The translations under genes and the position numbers were made by a program. A stretch of DNA of 64,000 bases from Streptomyces humicola (GTDB lineage: Bacteria; Actinomycetota; Actinomycetes; Streptomycetales; Streptomycetaceae): contig NZ_JANFNG010000016.1 in NCBI RefSeq assembly GCF_024436035.1, positions 62,001 to 126,000 of the forward strand. Reading direction: 5' to 3'. The notes under the pieces were generated by a model that was not told the origin of the DNA, made no database searches, and saw nothing but the letters and a program-made list of their open reading frames with translations. Below are positions 44,691-53,633 of the stretch, piece after piece; the stretch's first letter is position 1; every line of letters begins with the position of its first letter.

Positions 44691-46219
44691 TGGTGACTCT
44701 CGCGCGAGCGCAGGCCGCGGCCGAGGGGCGCGCCCAGCCGCTCGCAACGGTCGGACACCGCCATCTGTCCCAACGCCCCTTGGTCCTGGTGATGTTGACG
44801 ACCGCGGGCGAGGTGGGCGCTCCGCTGGGCGCGCTGGTCGGGACGGACCGGGACGCGCCGCGGCTGCTCGTCGTGCCGCAGCCGCGCGACCGGCAGCTGC
44901 GCTTCGCCTTCCTCGCGGAGCTGGCCGATGCCGTGCTGCCGTACATCGAGTCGTACGAGGACGCGGTCGAGACCGAACCTGCGACGCGGGCCAGGGAGGA
45001 GTCCGAGATCTGCGCGGACGCGCCGCAGCTGATCGTGCCGAACACCACGGCTATCGAGTACGTACGGCTGCTGGGCCGCTCCACGCGCTTTCGCCGCACC
45101 GCCGAGGACGACCCTGAAGAACCTTACCCGGCGCCCGAGCGGGTCCCGCTGCTCGGGCGCTGGCTGACGCATTACGGCGAGCGGGCGCGCACCCCGGGCA
45201 GTGCGCTGCTCATGGCCATGACCGACCTGCTCAGCCGCCACTGGGCGACCGGGCAGAGCGCCCTGGAGGACCAGCATCTGGGGGCGCTGCTCGCCTGGAT
45301 CGATCCGCCGACGGGGACGAACGGCGCGGCCGCCGCGCGTCTTGCGGAGGTGGCGCGCGACGAGCACGGTCTGCTGCTCAGCCCGCCCGCAGGGCCGCCC
45401 ACCGATCCAGTCTTCGACAACCGCGCCCTCGCCCCGGCGATGGCGCGATTCGACGCGGCGAGGACGGCGGGTGCGGACCTGGGCCCCGCCGAGCGGGCGA
45501 TACGCGACCTCGTGGCCGGCCAGCTACGTCCGACGTGGGACAACGTCTGGCGCGGCATCGATCTGCTGCGCACGTTGCCGCCGGCGTCCCGGGCCGGCGA
45601 CCGCTGGAAGCGCGACCGCTGGTCGTTCACCGGTCACCGGGACCGGGTGCGAGCGGGCGAGCCGCCGCAGCCGAAGCGCGACGACGCGGTCACGGCCGCG
45701 CAGAAGCTCGCCGGGCGCGAGGCGGCGCAAGCCCGTCTCGAGGCGCAGGAGGCGCTGGACGACCCACTGGTGATGGCGGGACGGCGGCTGGCCGGCGAGG
45801 CGTTCGCGGGTGAGGTCGTCGAGGTCGAGATGGCGTACTCGGACGGCAGACGCCCGATGCCGCGGCCGCTGGTGAGCGTCGTCACGGGGGACCGGCCGCG
45901 CCTGGAGCCGGGCGCCAAGGTGTACCGAGTGCCGCCCGTGGCCGCCGTACCGTCCGCCCAGACCGCCGAGTTCGTCGCCGAGCGCGACGGGGCGCTGCTG
46001 CTCAGGCTGGTCAGCGGCATGGGCCGCGGCAAGGTGCCGGAGCCCGGCTCGGTGCCGGGCCAGGGCGACTTCGTCTGCTGGACGCTCTTCGAACACGCGC
46101 CCCACGGCGGCCCCGAGCTGCCGGACCCGCAGGACATCCCGTGGACCCACGGCGGCCCGCCCGGCTCCGCCCCGGCCGCCGCCGCGCCCGATCCCGTGAC
46201 CGCGGAGGACTTCCTTTGA
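44681..46219 (+). CDS. Conserved hypothetical subunit between nuclease and helicase
   Basis: A 512-residue protein that overlaps the nuclease gene by 10 bp and the helicase gene by 4 bp. The first 330 residues are helical, without known motif (ELADAVLPYIESYEDAVETE, MAMTDLLSRHWATGQSALED). Residues about 330-360 are a charged coiled-coil-like stretch (AQKLAGREAAQARLEAQEAL). The last part, about 370-490, is beta-rich: GEVVEVEMAYSDGRRP, RPRLEPGAKVYRV and TAEFVAERDGALLLRLVSGM. This could be the beta-barrel (1B-like) that precedes the helicase core in Dna2/Upf1 proteins. The role is inferred from context only. An alternative start is ATG 44690. Confidence 0.65.
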   Translation: MSLMVTLARAQAAAEGRAQPLATVGHRHLSQRPLVLVMLTTAGEVGAPLGALVGTDRDAPRLLVVPQPRDRQLRFAFLAELADAVLPYIESYEDAVETEPATRAREESEICADAPQLIVPNTTAIEYVRLLGRSTRFRRTAEDDPEEPYPAPERVPLLGRWLTHYGERARTPGSALLMAMTDLLSRHWATGQSALEDQHLGALLAWIDPPTGTNGAAAARLAEVARDEHGLLLSPPAGPPTDPVFDNRALAPAMARFDAARTAGADLGPAERAIRDLVAGQLRPTWDNVWRGIDLLRTLPPASRAGDRWKRDRWSFTGHRDRVRAGEPPQPKRDDAVTAAQKLAGREAAQARLEAQEALDDPLVMAGRRLAGEAFAGEVVEVEMAYSDGRRPMPRPLVSVVTGDRPRLEPGAKVYRVPPVAAVPSAQTAEFVAERDGALLLRLVSGMGRGKVPEPGSVPGQGDFVCWTLFEHAPHGGPELPDPQDIPWTHGGPPGSAPAAAAPDPVTAEDFL

Positions 46220-47562
46220 GTGAGGCAGGTGAGGATTTCGACGCCGCTGCCGCCGCCGAGGCCGCCACCGAGGCGATCCTGCGCGATGCCCGGGACAGCC
46301 CGCACCGCGGCGTCGTCGTGGATTCGCCGCCGGGCGCGGGCAAGTCGACGCTGGTGGTGCGCGCGGCACGCCGACTCGCCGCCGACGGCGAGTCGTTGAT
46401 GATCGTCGCGCAGACCAACGCCCAGGTGGACGATCTCGTCGACCGGCTCGCGACCGCGGAGCCCGGCCTGCCCATCGGCCGGTTGCACGGCTCGGACGCC
46501 CCGCCCGACCCGGTGCTCGACCGGCACGCCTCGGTGCTGAAGTCCACGAAGGCGGCCGAACTGCGCGGGCAGCAGGTGGTGATCGCGACCGCCGCGAAGT
46601 GGGCGTACGTCAAGGGCAAGGACATCGAGCCGTGGCGCCACGCGATCGTCGACGAGGCCTACCAGATGCGCTCCGACGCGTTGCTGCGCGTGGCCGGGCT
46701 CTTCGAGCGCGCACTGTTCGTGGGCGACCCCGGCCAGTTGGACCCGTTCAGCGTGGTGGGCGCGGAGCAGTGGGCGGGGCTTTCGTACGACCCGTCGGCG
46801 AGCGCGGTGGTGACGCTGCTGGCGCACAATCCGCACCTGCCGCAGCACCGGCTGCCGGTCTCGTGGCGGCTGCCTGCCTCGGCTGCGCCGCTGATCTCCG
46901 ACGCCTTCTACCCATACACCCCGTTCCGCAGCGGCACGGGACCGGGCGAGCGGCGGCTGTCGTTCGCGCTCGCGTCGGACGGCGAGGGTCCGGACCGGGT
47001 GATCGACGAGGCGGCGGCGAGCGGCTGGGGGCTGCTCGAACTGCCGGCGCGGCTCACGCCGCGTACCGATCCGGAGGCGGTCGCGGCGGTGGCCCGCGTC
47101 GTGCGGCGGCTGCTGGACCGGGGCGGGGCCACGACCGGCGAGCGTGCGGCGGAGCCGGCGCCGCTCACCGCGGACCGCATTGCCGTCGGCACAGCCCACC
47201 GCGATCAGGCAGCCGTGGTACGGGCGGAGCTCGGCGCGCTCGGGGTGGCGGGGGTCACGGTCGACACCGCGAACCGGCTGCAGGGCCGGGAGTTCGACGT
47301 CACCGTTGTGCTGCACCCCCTGTCGGGGCGCCCCGACGCGACGGCGTTCCATCTGGAGACCGGCAGGCTGTGCGTGCTGGCGTCCCGGCACCGCCACGCA
47401 TGCGTCGTGGTGTGCCGGGCAGGCGTTGCCGAGCTGCTGGACGAGCATCCGTCGACCGAACCGGTGCAGCTCGGTGTGACGGTGAAGTTCCCGGACGGCT
47501 GGGAGGCGAACCACGCGGTACTCGCCCGGCTCCGCGAGCACCGCATCGCCTGGACCCCCTGA
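46216..47562 (+). CDS. SF1 (Dna2/Upf1-like) helicase
   Basis: A 448-residue ATPase starting with TTG 46216, which overlaps the previous stop (TTGA). Helicase motifs in order: I VVVDSPPGAGKSTLVVRA, Ia MIVAQTNAQVDDLVDRL, II AIVDEAYQMRSDALL, III LFVGDPGQLDPF, IV-like PVSWRLPASAAPLI, V VDTANRLQGREFDVTVVLHP and VI CVLASRHRHACVVV. DEAY, GDPGQL and the Arg finger in SRHRH fit superfamily 1B (Dna2, Upf1, IGHMBP2). It lacks attached nuclease and barrel domains, which the two upstream genes seem to supply. It should act as DNA translocase or helicase of a three-subunit complex. Confidence 0.85.
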   Translation: MSEAGEDFDAAAAAEAATEAILRDARDSPHRGVVVDSPPGAGKSTLVVRAARRLAADGESLMIVAQTNAQVDDLVDRLATAEPGLPIGRLHGSDAPPDPVLDRHASVLKSTKAAELRGQQVVIATAAKWAYVKGKDIEPWRHAIVDEAYQMRSDALLRVAGLFERALFVGDPGQLDPFSVVGAEQWAGLSYDPSASAVVTLLAHNPHLPQHRLPVSWRLPASAAPLISDAFYPYTPFRSGTGPGERRLSFALASDGEGPDRVIDEAAASGWGLLELPARLTPRTDPEAVAAVARVVRRLLDRGGATTGERAAEPAPLTADRIAVGTAHRDQAAVVRAELGALGVAGVTVDTANRLQGREFDVTVVLHPLSGRPDATAFHLETGRLCVLASRHRHACVVVCRAGVAELLDEHPSTEPVQLGVTVKFPDGWEANHAVLARLREHRIAWTP

Positions 47563-47628
47563 GCGGCCCCGGGGGGCTTGTGCCGTGCGGGACAATGGAT
47601 GGCGGCCCGAAAACCTGGAGGTACGCAG

Positions 47629-47994
47629 ATGTCCGAGCCGAAGCCGGCTCACCAGACGCCGCAGGAAGGACGACGCAGGATGCGCCCGGCACCGCTGCTG
47701 TTCGAGCCCGAAGCGGCCGCGTCCGACCCCGAGCACTTCTTCGACCTGGAGTCGATGGAGGACCCGCAGGAGCTGCTCGAACGGTCGACGGAGCTGGCGC
47801 TGGCGTTCCAGGCCGCCGCCGACCGGGCCACCGAGTTCCAGGCGATGGCTGCGGCACAGCTCGCCGACCCCAAGCGCTTCGACCGGATGTCGGTGGCAGG
47901 GATCGCGCAGCGGGCGGAGTGGAGCGAGGACTATGCCAAGAAGATGATCGAGTTCGGCGCCGGTCTCCTCAAGCAGGGTGGTCCGCGGGACTGA
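47629..47994 (+). CDS. Small conserved hypothetical protein
   Basis: A 121-residue acidic helical protein with GGAG before ATG 47629. Segments: RMRPAPLLFEPEAAASDPEH, FFDLESMEDPQELLERSTEL, ALAFQAAADRATEFQAMAAA and VAGIAQRAEWSEDYAKKMIE. Residues 60-90 are probably a coiled coil. No catalytic motif. It follows the helicase gene by 66 bp on the same strand and may share its transcript. Function unknown. Confidence 0.75.
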   Translation: MSEPKPAHQTPQEGRRRMRPAPLLFEPEAAASDPEHFFDLESMEDPQELLERSTELALAFQAAADRATEFQAMAAAQLADPKRFDRMSVAGIAQRAEWSEDYAKKMIEFGAGLLKQGGPRD

Positions 47995-48141
47995 GTGGCG
48001 ATGGTCCCGGACCGGGGGCCAACGCCGCGTACACGATCCGTTGGCATATGCGAGCGTAGCGTACTGGGTCGGCTGCCATCCTGTCCCGGATTCAAGTGTT
48101 TCGCTGGGGCGGGTGCCATCGCGCGGGTAGATGTATCGCGC

Positions 48142-48771
48142 ATGAGCGAATCGACGTGGGACAGCTCGTACGGACGGCACGCGCGCGGCATCTGGGGCAT
48201 CGACCGGCACGGCGAATGGCGTGACGACTCCCCCGGGCCCGCCGCCCCGGAGTCCGAGTACGTCACCGTGGCGGGCGCCGACTGGCTCGCCTCGGCGAGC
48301 TCCTTCCCCCGCAGCGTGCAGGCGCTCTGGTCGGCCAGGCCGACCTCGCCGAGCGTGCTGCCGTGCGGCACGGCCTTCGACGTGGTCAACCTCCCCGCGC
48401 TCTTCGGCCGCCGCGTTCTCGACCGGTTATGGGCGGCGGGACCGGGCTGCGGCCCGGTCGCCTCGCACCGCGGACGGATGCTGCTCTTCGCCGCCCCCGG
48501 CACCGCCGACCGGCTGCCGGCACTGCTCGCCTGGGAGGAGTGGGGGGCAAGCGTGCCGCCGCTGCTCTTCCACGGGCTGGGCGACGCCGTGACCGTGCCG
48601 CCTCTGGTGCCGTCCGAGCGGGCCGCGGACGGGGCACGCGCCCGCTGGCTGGTGGCTCCGGACGCCCGGCACCCCTGGCTGCCGGGCGCCGATGTGCTGT
48701 TGTGGGCATGTCTGCGTGCCTCGCGGGCGGAGGCGGTCACGGAGGCGCTGGTCGCGGCCGATCCGACGTGA
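48142..48771 (+). CDS. Prim-pol-like (bifunctional DNA primase/polymerase-annotated) protein
   Basis: A 209-residue protein from ATG 48142. Conserved-looking blocks are VAGADWLASASSFPRSVQAL, WSARPTSPSVLPCGTAFDVV, NLPALFGRRVLDRLWAAGPG, HRGRMLLFAAPGTADRLPAL and RWLVAPDARHPWLPGADVLL. Similar short Streptomyces proteins are, as I recall, annotated as bifunctional DNA primase/polymerase; the metal-binding residues of an active prim-pol are not evident, so catalytic activity is doubtful. It lies between the small helical protein gene and tRNA-Lys. Confidence 0.6.
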   Translation: MSESTWDSSYGRHARGIWGIDRHGEWRDDSPGPAAPESEYVTVAGADWLASASSFPRSVQALWSARPTSPSVLPCGTAFDVVNLPALFGRRVLDRLWAAGPGCGPVASHRGRMLLFAAPGTADRLPALLAWEEWGASVPPLLFHGLGDAVTVPPLVPSERAADGARARWLVAPDARHPWLPGADVLLWACLRASRAEAVTEALVAADPT

Positions 48772-48830
48772 GGACATACCGATTTTTCATCCCTGTGAGC
48801 TGGGTGCTACTGTCTCCTTCGTCGAAACGG

Positions 48831-48903
<73 letters not shown>

Positions 48904-48928
48904 CTCCACGGCCATAGCCGTTGACCTG

Positions 48929-48953
48929 GGCGTTCCACTCACGGTGGGACGCC
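48929..48953 (+). terminator. Terminator hairpin after tRNA-Lys
   Basis: GGCGTTCCAC (48929-48938) and GTGGGACGCC (48944-48953) pair over 10 bp with one G-U, 5-nt loop, followed by TTTCGTC, 25 bp after the tRNA. Confidence 0.82.
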
Positions 48954-48996
48954 TTTCGTCATACGCCCCTCCCGTCGGACTCCCCTCAAGCTCCCC

Positions 48997-50349
48997 TCAG
49001 CCCCTTTTCACCTGCACCGTCCAGCCGCCTGCCGCGTCCTTGCCGAGGACGTCGATCTCGATGCCCGCGCCGCTGTCGATGAACCGTCCGCCCGTACCGA
49101 AGGGCGCGCGGTTGAGGGAATTGAACGAGCCGCTGCTGTAGTCGCACGCATTGGTGTTCGGGTGCGCGTTGACGATGGAGATCGGGCCGTCCCCGGTGTC
49201 GACGTCCGTGCGGACCCGGTAGATCAGCACACCCTGGGAGCACGCCTGCGCGTCGTTGCCGAGGGAACGGCGAACCTCGACGACGTACGCGGCGGCGCGC
49301 CCATACGGCACGACGACCGCCTTCTGCCCGCCGGGCGTCTCCAGGGGGGCGAGGTGGTAGAGCCGCCCCGGCGGATCGGCTGCCCGCTGCCCCCGCTGCC
49401 CCCGGCGTCCCTGCGCAGCCTTCGCCGCTTTCGCCGCCTTGGCCGGGACGACGCAGTCCACCTGGGAGTCGGAGAGCCAGCCGAGCCGCCATTTGTGCCA
49501 GGCGAAGAAATCGCCCTGCAGCCCCCAGTCGAGCGACATGCTGTCCCACTGCCCCGCGAGGGTGTCGGTGCGGCGGAAGTCGCTCACCGAGTACAGGTCG
49601 GGCAGGCCGAGCAGGTGGCCGTTCTCGTGCACGAGGACCCGGTATCCGGCCTGGTCGTGGCCGTATATCACGGAGACCCTGTCGAGCCGGGTGCCGTCGG
49701 CGGTGGTGGCTGCGTTGCCGCCGGTCCACGTGACGGACAGAACGGTCTCGTCGGCGGGCGGCCCCGCGTTGGGGGTGGCAATGACGTTGACCATGTTGTA
49801 GCCGCGGAAGTCGACGGCGTGGCCGACGACCTTGACCAGGTCGCGCATCATGGCGCGGTGCACGGGCCAGCCGTAGCCGCGCTCTATGCCGTACGAGGAG
49901 AAGGGCCGCGGCATCCGGAAGTACCGCAGCACCGGCACCGCGTGATAGCGCAGCCTGCCGTACGAGGCGCGGGCGTACCACTGCTGCACGGCCGGGAAGA
50001 ACTCGGCGTACCGCGCGGGGGCGCTCTCGGCGGCCGGCGCGTCGGGGAAGTCGATGAACAGGACCAGGGCACGCACGTCGCCCGTGGAGTGGGCGTAGTC
50101 GCTGCTGGGAGCGAGTGGGAAGCCCTCGGACATCGGGACGCCGGGGGTGGCGCGCAGTGCGCACGGGCGGGAGGCGGGCGCGGCGGGCGGAGCCGCGAGC
50201 CCGGCGGAGGCGGGCGAAACGGCCGATCCGCCGGCGGCGAGGAGCAGCAACGCGACAAGGGCCGCGACCCGTGCGGCCCTCGGACCCCTGACGCCTGTGC
50301 CCGCGTCGTCGCGTGCCCGCCGACGACCGGAATCATGCATTCTGCTCAT
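48997..50349 (-). CDS. Secreted M6-family metalloprotease
   Basis: A 450-residue secreted protease. Signal peptide: twin-Arg-poor basic start, hydrophobic VAALVALLLLAAGGS (about 28-42) and SPASAG cleavage site. The peptidase shows VRALVLFIDFPDAPA, VHENGHLLGLPDLY with the zinc motif HENGH, and LAGQWDSMSLDWGLQGDFFA with the downstream Met/Asp turn, as in immune inhibitor A-type M6 peptidases. The C-terminal beta domain ends GAGIEIDVLGKDAAGGWTVQ. An AKAAKAAKAAQGRRGQRGQR repeat interrupts the region near residue 300. ATG 50349 was preferred because GGTGGATGAG precedes it; ATG 50361 is an alternative. Confidence 0.88.
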   Translation of the reverse strand: MSRMHDSGRRRARDDAGTGVRGPRAARVAALVALLLLAAGGSAVSPASAGLAAPPAAPASRPCALRATPGVPMSEGFPLAPSSDYAHSTGDVRALVLFIDFPDAPAAESAPARYAEFFPAVQQWYARASYGRLRYHAVPVLRYFRMPRPFSSYGIERGYGWPVHRAMMRDLVKVVGHAVDFRGYNMVNVIATPNAGPPADETVLSVTWTGGNAATTADGTRLDRVSVIYGHDQAGYRVLVHENGHLLGLPDLYSVSDFRRTDTLAGQWDSMSLDWGLQGDFFAWHKWRLGWLSDSQVDCVVPAKAAKAAKAAQGRRGQRGQRAADPPGRLYHLAPLETPGGQKAVVVPYGRAAAYVVEVRRSLGNDAQACSQGVLIYRVRTDVDTGDGPISIVNAHPNTNACDYSSGSFNSLNRAPFGTGGRFIDSGAGIEIDVLGKDAAGGWTVQVKRG

Positions 50350-50646
50350 CTCATCCACCATGTGGCGGATTGCGGGCTTCTGCCCTGTTGTGCTGGTCCG
50401 GTCGAGTCAACCCGACATCATTACTTTCCGTAGCGGACGATCGCCATCGATCAGTTGAGTGCAGGCTGGCGCATCACTGGCACATCACCGGTGCAGGAAC
50501 GGTCATTCCGTATGTGCGTGCCGAGAATCACCGTGGGAAACGGTGGCTCCTCGACACCGGAACCCTCTATGATCGCCACATTTCCAGCGTGAAACCGTCT
50601 TCTGACGGTATTCCAATACCTCCCCGACTACCTGTGCGAGACGACT

Positions 50647-52446
50647 GTGAAGCGGGAGCAAGCTGAAGGCGGACCCCAGGTCGGCCCCAGCAGCGAGCCC
50701 TCATCTCCCTCTCGCCCCGTCACGGAATGTGACATTCCGGCGCCGGGATCGGCGCCGGATGCATTCCCGCTCGCGGAGGTCCGCGACTACCACGCGGCCT
50801 TCAACGTCGCCCGCACCGCCATGGCGCTCGTCGACCCCGACGGACGGCTCCTCGCCGCCAACTCCGCGCTCGGCTCGCTCCTCGGCGCCGACCCGGCCCG
50901 CCTCACCGCCTGCCGCGCCGCCGACCTGCTGGGAATCGCCGCCGACCGGCGGCTGAAGGACTCCTATCGCGAGGTGCTCGGCGGCCGCCGCGACCGACTG
51001 CGCTGCACCCGCCGCCTCAAGCACCCCGACGGTCGCGCGCTGTGGGCCGAGGTCACCGTCGCAGCGCTGCGCGGCGGCACCCCCGGCGCGCTGGTGTCGG
51101 TGGAGGATGTCACCGAGCGCCGGGAACTCGCCTCCAGGCTGCGCCACCTCCAGATGCACGACCCCGTGACCCGGCTCCCCAACCGCGCCCTGTTCTTCGA
51201 GCGGCTCACCGCCGCACTGCGCTCCCCCACCACCGGCCGGGTCGGGATCTGCTACCTCGATCTCGACGGATTCAAGGCGGTCAACGACACCCTCGGCCAC
51301 GCGATCGGCGACCGGCTGCTCTCCGCCGTCGCGGCCCGGCTGCGCACAGTGGTCGAACACGGCGGACACCTGGCCGCCCGGCTCGGCGGTGACGAATTCG
51401 CCCTGCTGGTCGAGGAGTCGGAGGGAACGGAGCAGGCGGTCTCCCTCGCCGGCTCCGTACTCGCCGCGCTGCAGCGCCCGTTCGACCTCGAAGGCCACCG
51501 GCTGGCGATCTCGGCCAGCGTCGGCGTGGTCGAACGCCCCGCCGCCGGCACCACTCCCACCGGACTGATGCAGGCCGCCGACACCACGCTGTACTGGGCG
51601 AAAGCCGACGGCAAGGCCCGCTGGACGCTCTTCGACCCGGAGCGCAACGCCCACCGGATGACCCGCCAGGCACTGTGCAGCACCCTGCGGCAGGGCGTCG
51701 AACGCGGTGAGTTCACCCTCGAATACCAGCCGCTCGTCGCGCTCGACAACGGACGGCTGCGTGGCGTGGAGGCCCTGGTCCGCTGGGACCACCCACAGTT
51801 CGGGCGGCTGGCGCCGAATCGGTTCATCGGATTGGCTGAGGAAAACGGCTCGATCGTCCAGCTGGGCCGCTGGGTGCTCGCCGAGTCCTGCCGCCGCGCC
51901 CGCGCCTGGCAGAAGGACCACCCCGACGACCCGATCTTCGTCAGCGTCAATGTCGCGGTCCGCCAGGTATGGGACTCGGACCTGGTGACGGATGTGGCCA
52001 CCATCCTCGACGAGACGGGCCTGCCGCCGGAGCTGCTGCAGCTCGAACTGACGGAGTCGGCGGTGATGGGCTCGGCGGGCCGGCCCCTGCAGGCGCTGCA
52101 CGCGCTGAGCGAGATGGGCGTGCGGATCGCCATCGACGACTTCGGCACGGGCTATTCCAACCTGTCCTACCTGAGCAGACTGCCGGTGGCCGCGCTCAAG
52201 CTGGACGGGTCCTTCGTCCGCGGCTTCCGCTCCCATGAGCATCCGAATGCGGCCGATGAAACGATTGTCGAGGCATTGGTCCAACTCGCCCACCGGCTCG
52301 GTCTCACCGTCACCGCCGAGTGCGTGGAAAGCGCCGACCAGGCCGAACGGCTGCGCCGCATCGGCTGCGACACGGGCCAGGGCTGGTTCTACTCCCGCGC
52401 GGTCGCGCCCGACGGCATCTCGGCCATACTGGGCACCAGCCGGTAG
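50647..52446 (+). CDS. cdgA: PAS-GGDEF-EAL c-di-GMP enzyme (CdgA-like)
   Basis: A 599-residue cytosolic protein from GTG 50647. PAS (about 45-160) with FNVARTAMALVDPDGRLLAA; GGDEF (about 165-325) with VTRLPNRALFFERL and an intact ARLGGDEFALL active site; EAL (about 345-595) with VEALVRWDHPQFG, SVNVAVRQVWDSD, LELTESAVMGS, IAIDDFGTGYSNLSYLSRLP and TAECVES. Both the synthase and hydrolase motifs look complete. By domain order and synteny with S. coelicolor SCO2817 this is CdgA, a diguanylate cyclase under BldD control that affects development. No transmembrane segment. I did not find a convincing BldD box in 50362-50646, a gene-free promoter region. Confidence 0.9.
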   Translation: MKREQAEGGPQVGPSSEPSSPSRPVTECDIPAPGSAPDAFPLAEVRDYHAAFNVARTAMALVDPDGRLLAANSALGSLLGADPARLTACRAADLLGIAADRRLKDSYREVLGGRRDRLRCTRRLKHPDGRALWAEVTVAALRGGTPGALVSVEDVTERRELASRLRHLQMHDPVTRLPNRALFFERLTAALRSPTTGRVGICYLDLDGFKAVNDTLGHAIGDRLLSAVAARLRTVVEHGGHLAARLGGDEFALLVEESEGTEQAVSLAGSVLAALQRPFDLEGHRLAISASVGVVERPAAGTTPTGLMQAADTTLYWAKADGKARWTLFDPERNAHRMTRQALCSTLRQGVERGEFTLEYQPLVALDNGRLRGVEALVRWDHPQFGRLAPNRFIGLAEENGSIVQLGRWVLAESCRRARAWQKDHPDDPIFVSVNVAVRQVWDSDLVTDVATILDETGLPPELLQLELTESAVMGSAGRPLQALHALSEMGVRIAIDDFGTGYSNLSYLSRLPVAALKLDGSFVRGFRSHEHPNAADETIVEALVQLAHRLGLTVTAECVESADQAERLRRIGCDTGQGWFYSRAVAPDGISAILGTSR

Positions 52447-52449
52447 CCG

Positions 52450-53553
52450 CTAGCCCTCGCCGCCGGGGAGCTCGTACGCGTCGGCGATGAGCTCGAACGA
52501 GCGGAGCCGTGCCTCGCCGCCGTGGGCGTTGGAGGTGATCATCAGCTCGTCGGCGCCGGTGCGCTTGGCGAGCGCACCCAGGCCCTCGCGCACCGCCTCC
52601 GGCGTGCCGTACTCGACATTGGCGAGCCACGAGTCCACGAACTCCCGCTCCAGCGAGGTGAAGTGGTAGGCCTCCGTCTCCTCCGGTGACGGGACGAGCC
52701 CCGGGCGGCCCGTGCGCAGCCGCAGCATCGCCAGGGCACCGGTCAGCACCTGGCGCCGCGCCTCACGCTCGTCGTCGGCCGCGAAGGCCTGGACGCCGAT
52801 CAGCGCGTACGGGCGGTCGAGCACCGCCGACGGCCGGAAGGAGTCCCGGTACAGCGCGAGCGCCGGGATGGTGTTCGCGGCGGAGAAGTGATGGGCGAAG
52901 GCGAACGGCAACCCGAGCGCGCCGGCGAGCTGGGCGCTGAAGCCGCTCGACCCGAGCAGCCAGACGGGAGGCCTCCCCGCCGTCGTCCCCTGGACCGGGC
53001 CGGGCACGGCATGGATACGGCGATAAGGGTGGCCGTCGGGGAAGTCGTCGTCGAGGAAGCGGATCAACTCCGCAAGTTGCTGAGGGAAGTCATCGGCGCC
53101 CTCGGCACGCTCGGTGCGGCGCAGCGCGGCCGCCGTCGCACCGTCGGTGCCGGGCGCGCGGCCGAGGCCCAGGTCGACGCGGCCGGGCGCAAGCGCCTCC
53201 AGCGTCCCGAACTGCTCGGCGATCACCAGCGGCGCGTGGTTGGGCAGCATCACGCCGCCGGAGCCGAGCCGGATGGTACGGGTGTGGGCGGCGAGGTTGG
53301 CGAGGATGACGGCGGGCGAGGAGCTGGCGACGCCCGGCATCGAATGGTGTTCGGCGACCCAGTAGCGGTGGAAGCCGCGCGCCTCTGCCCGGCGGGCGAG
53401 CGCGGCGCTGGTGCGCAGCGCGTCGGCGGAGCTGCGGCCGCTGCCGACGGTCGCGAGATCAAGAACGGAGAGCGGTACGGGTGCGGTGCCCCGGGCCGCG
53501 CCGCGGATCCCCTGTGCGTCAGCCGTCTGCTGCTCGGCCTGCTCGTCGCCCAC
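52450..53553 (-). CDS. LLM-class flavin-dependent oxidoreductase
   Basis: A 367-residue luciferase-like monooxygenase from GTG 53553, preceded by GGGAGG. Typical segments are [80 protein letters not shown] and [20 protein letters not shown]. This is the MsnO8/LuxA-related subgroup that uses FMN or F420. Substrate unknown. It is followed on the other side of an 80-bp gap by the GntR gene on the same strand; whether they are cotranscribed is open. Confidence 0.9.
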   Translation of the reverse strand: MGDEQAEQQTADAQGIRGAARGTAPVPLSVLDLATVGSGRSSADALRTSAALARRAEARGFHRYWVAEHHSMPGVASSSPAVILANLAAHTRTIRLGSGGVMLPNHAPLVIAEQFGTLEALAPGRVDLGLGRAPGTDGATAAALRRTERAEGADDFPQQLAELIRFLDDDFPDGHPYRRIHAVPGPVQGTTAGRPPVWLLGSSGFSAQLAGALGLPFAFAHHFSAANTIPALALYRDSFRPSAVLDRPYALIGVQAFAADDEREARRQVLTGALAMLRLRTGRPGLVPSPEETEAYHFTSLEREFVDSWLANVEYGTPEAVREGLGALAKRTGADELMITSNAHGGEARLRSFELIADAYELPGGEG

Positions 53554-53633
53554 GCTTCGTCGCCTCCCGGATGCCGGATGCACCTGTGCCTTCGGCAGCG
53601 GTCAACCGGATCAGCGGCTGTGCGTATTCCCGT

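Noticed and set aside
49162-50433. A 423-codon plus-strand frame opposite the M6 protease
   Set aside because: No motif; the minus strand has a signal peptide and HENGH zinc site.
50362-50646. A BldD box upstream of cdgA
   Set aside because: Expected from the known BldD regulon, but no sequence close enough to the consensus could be found by eye.
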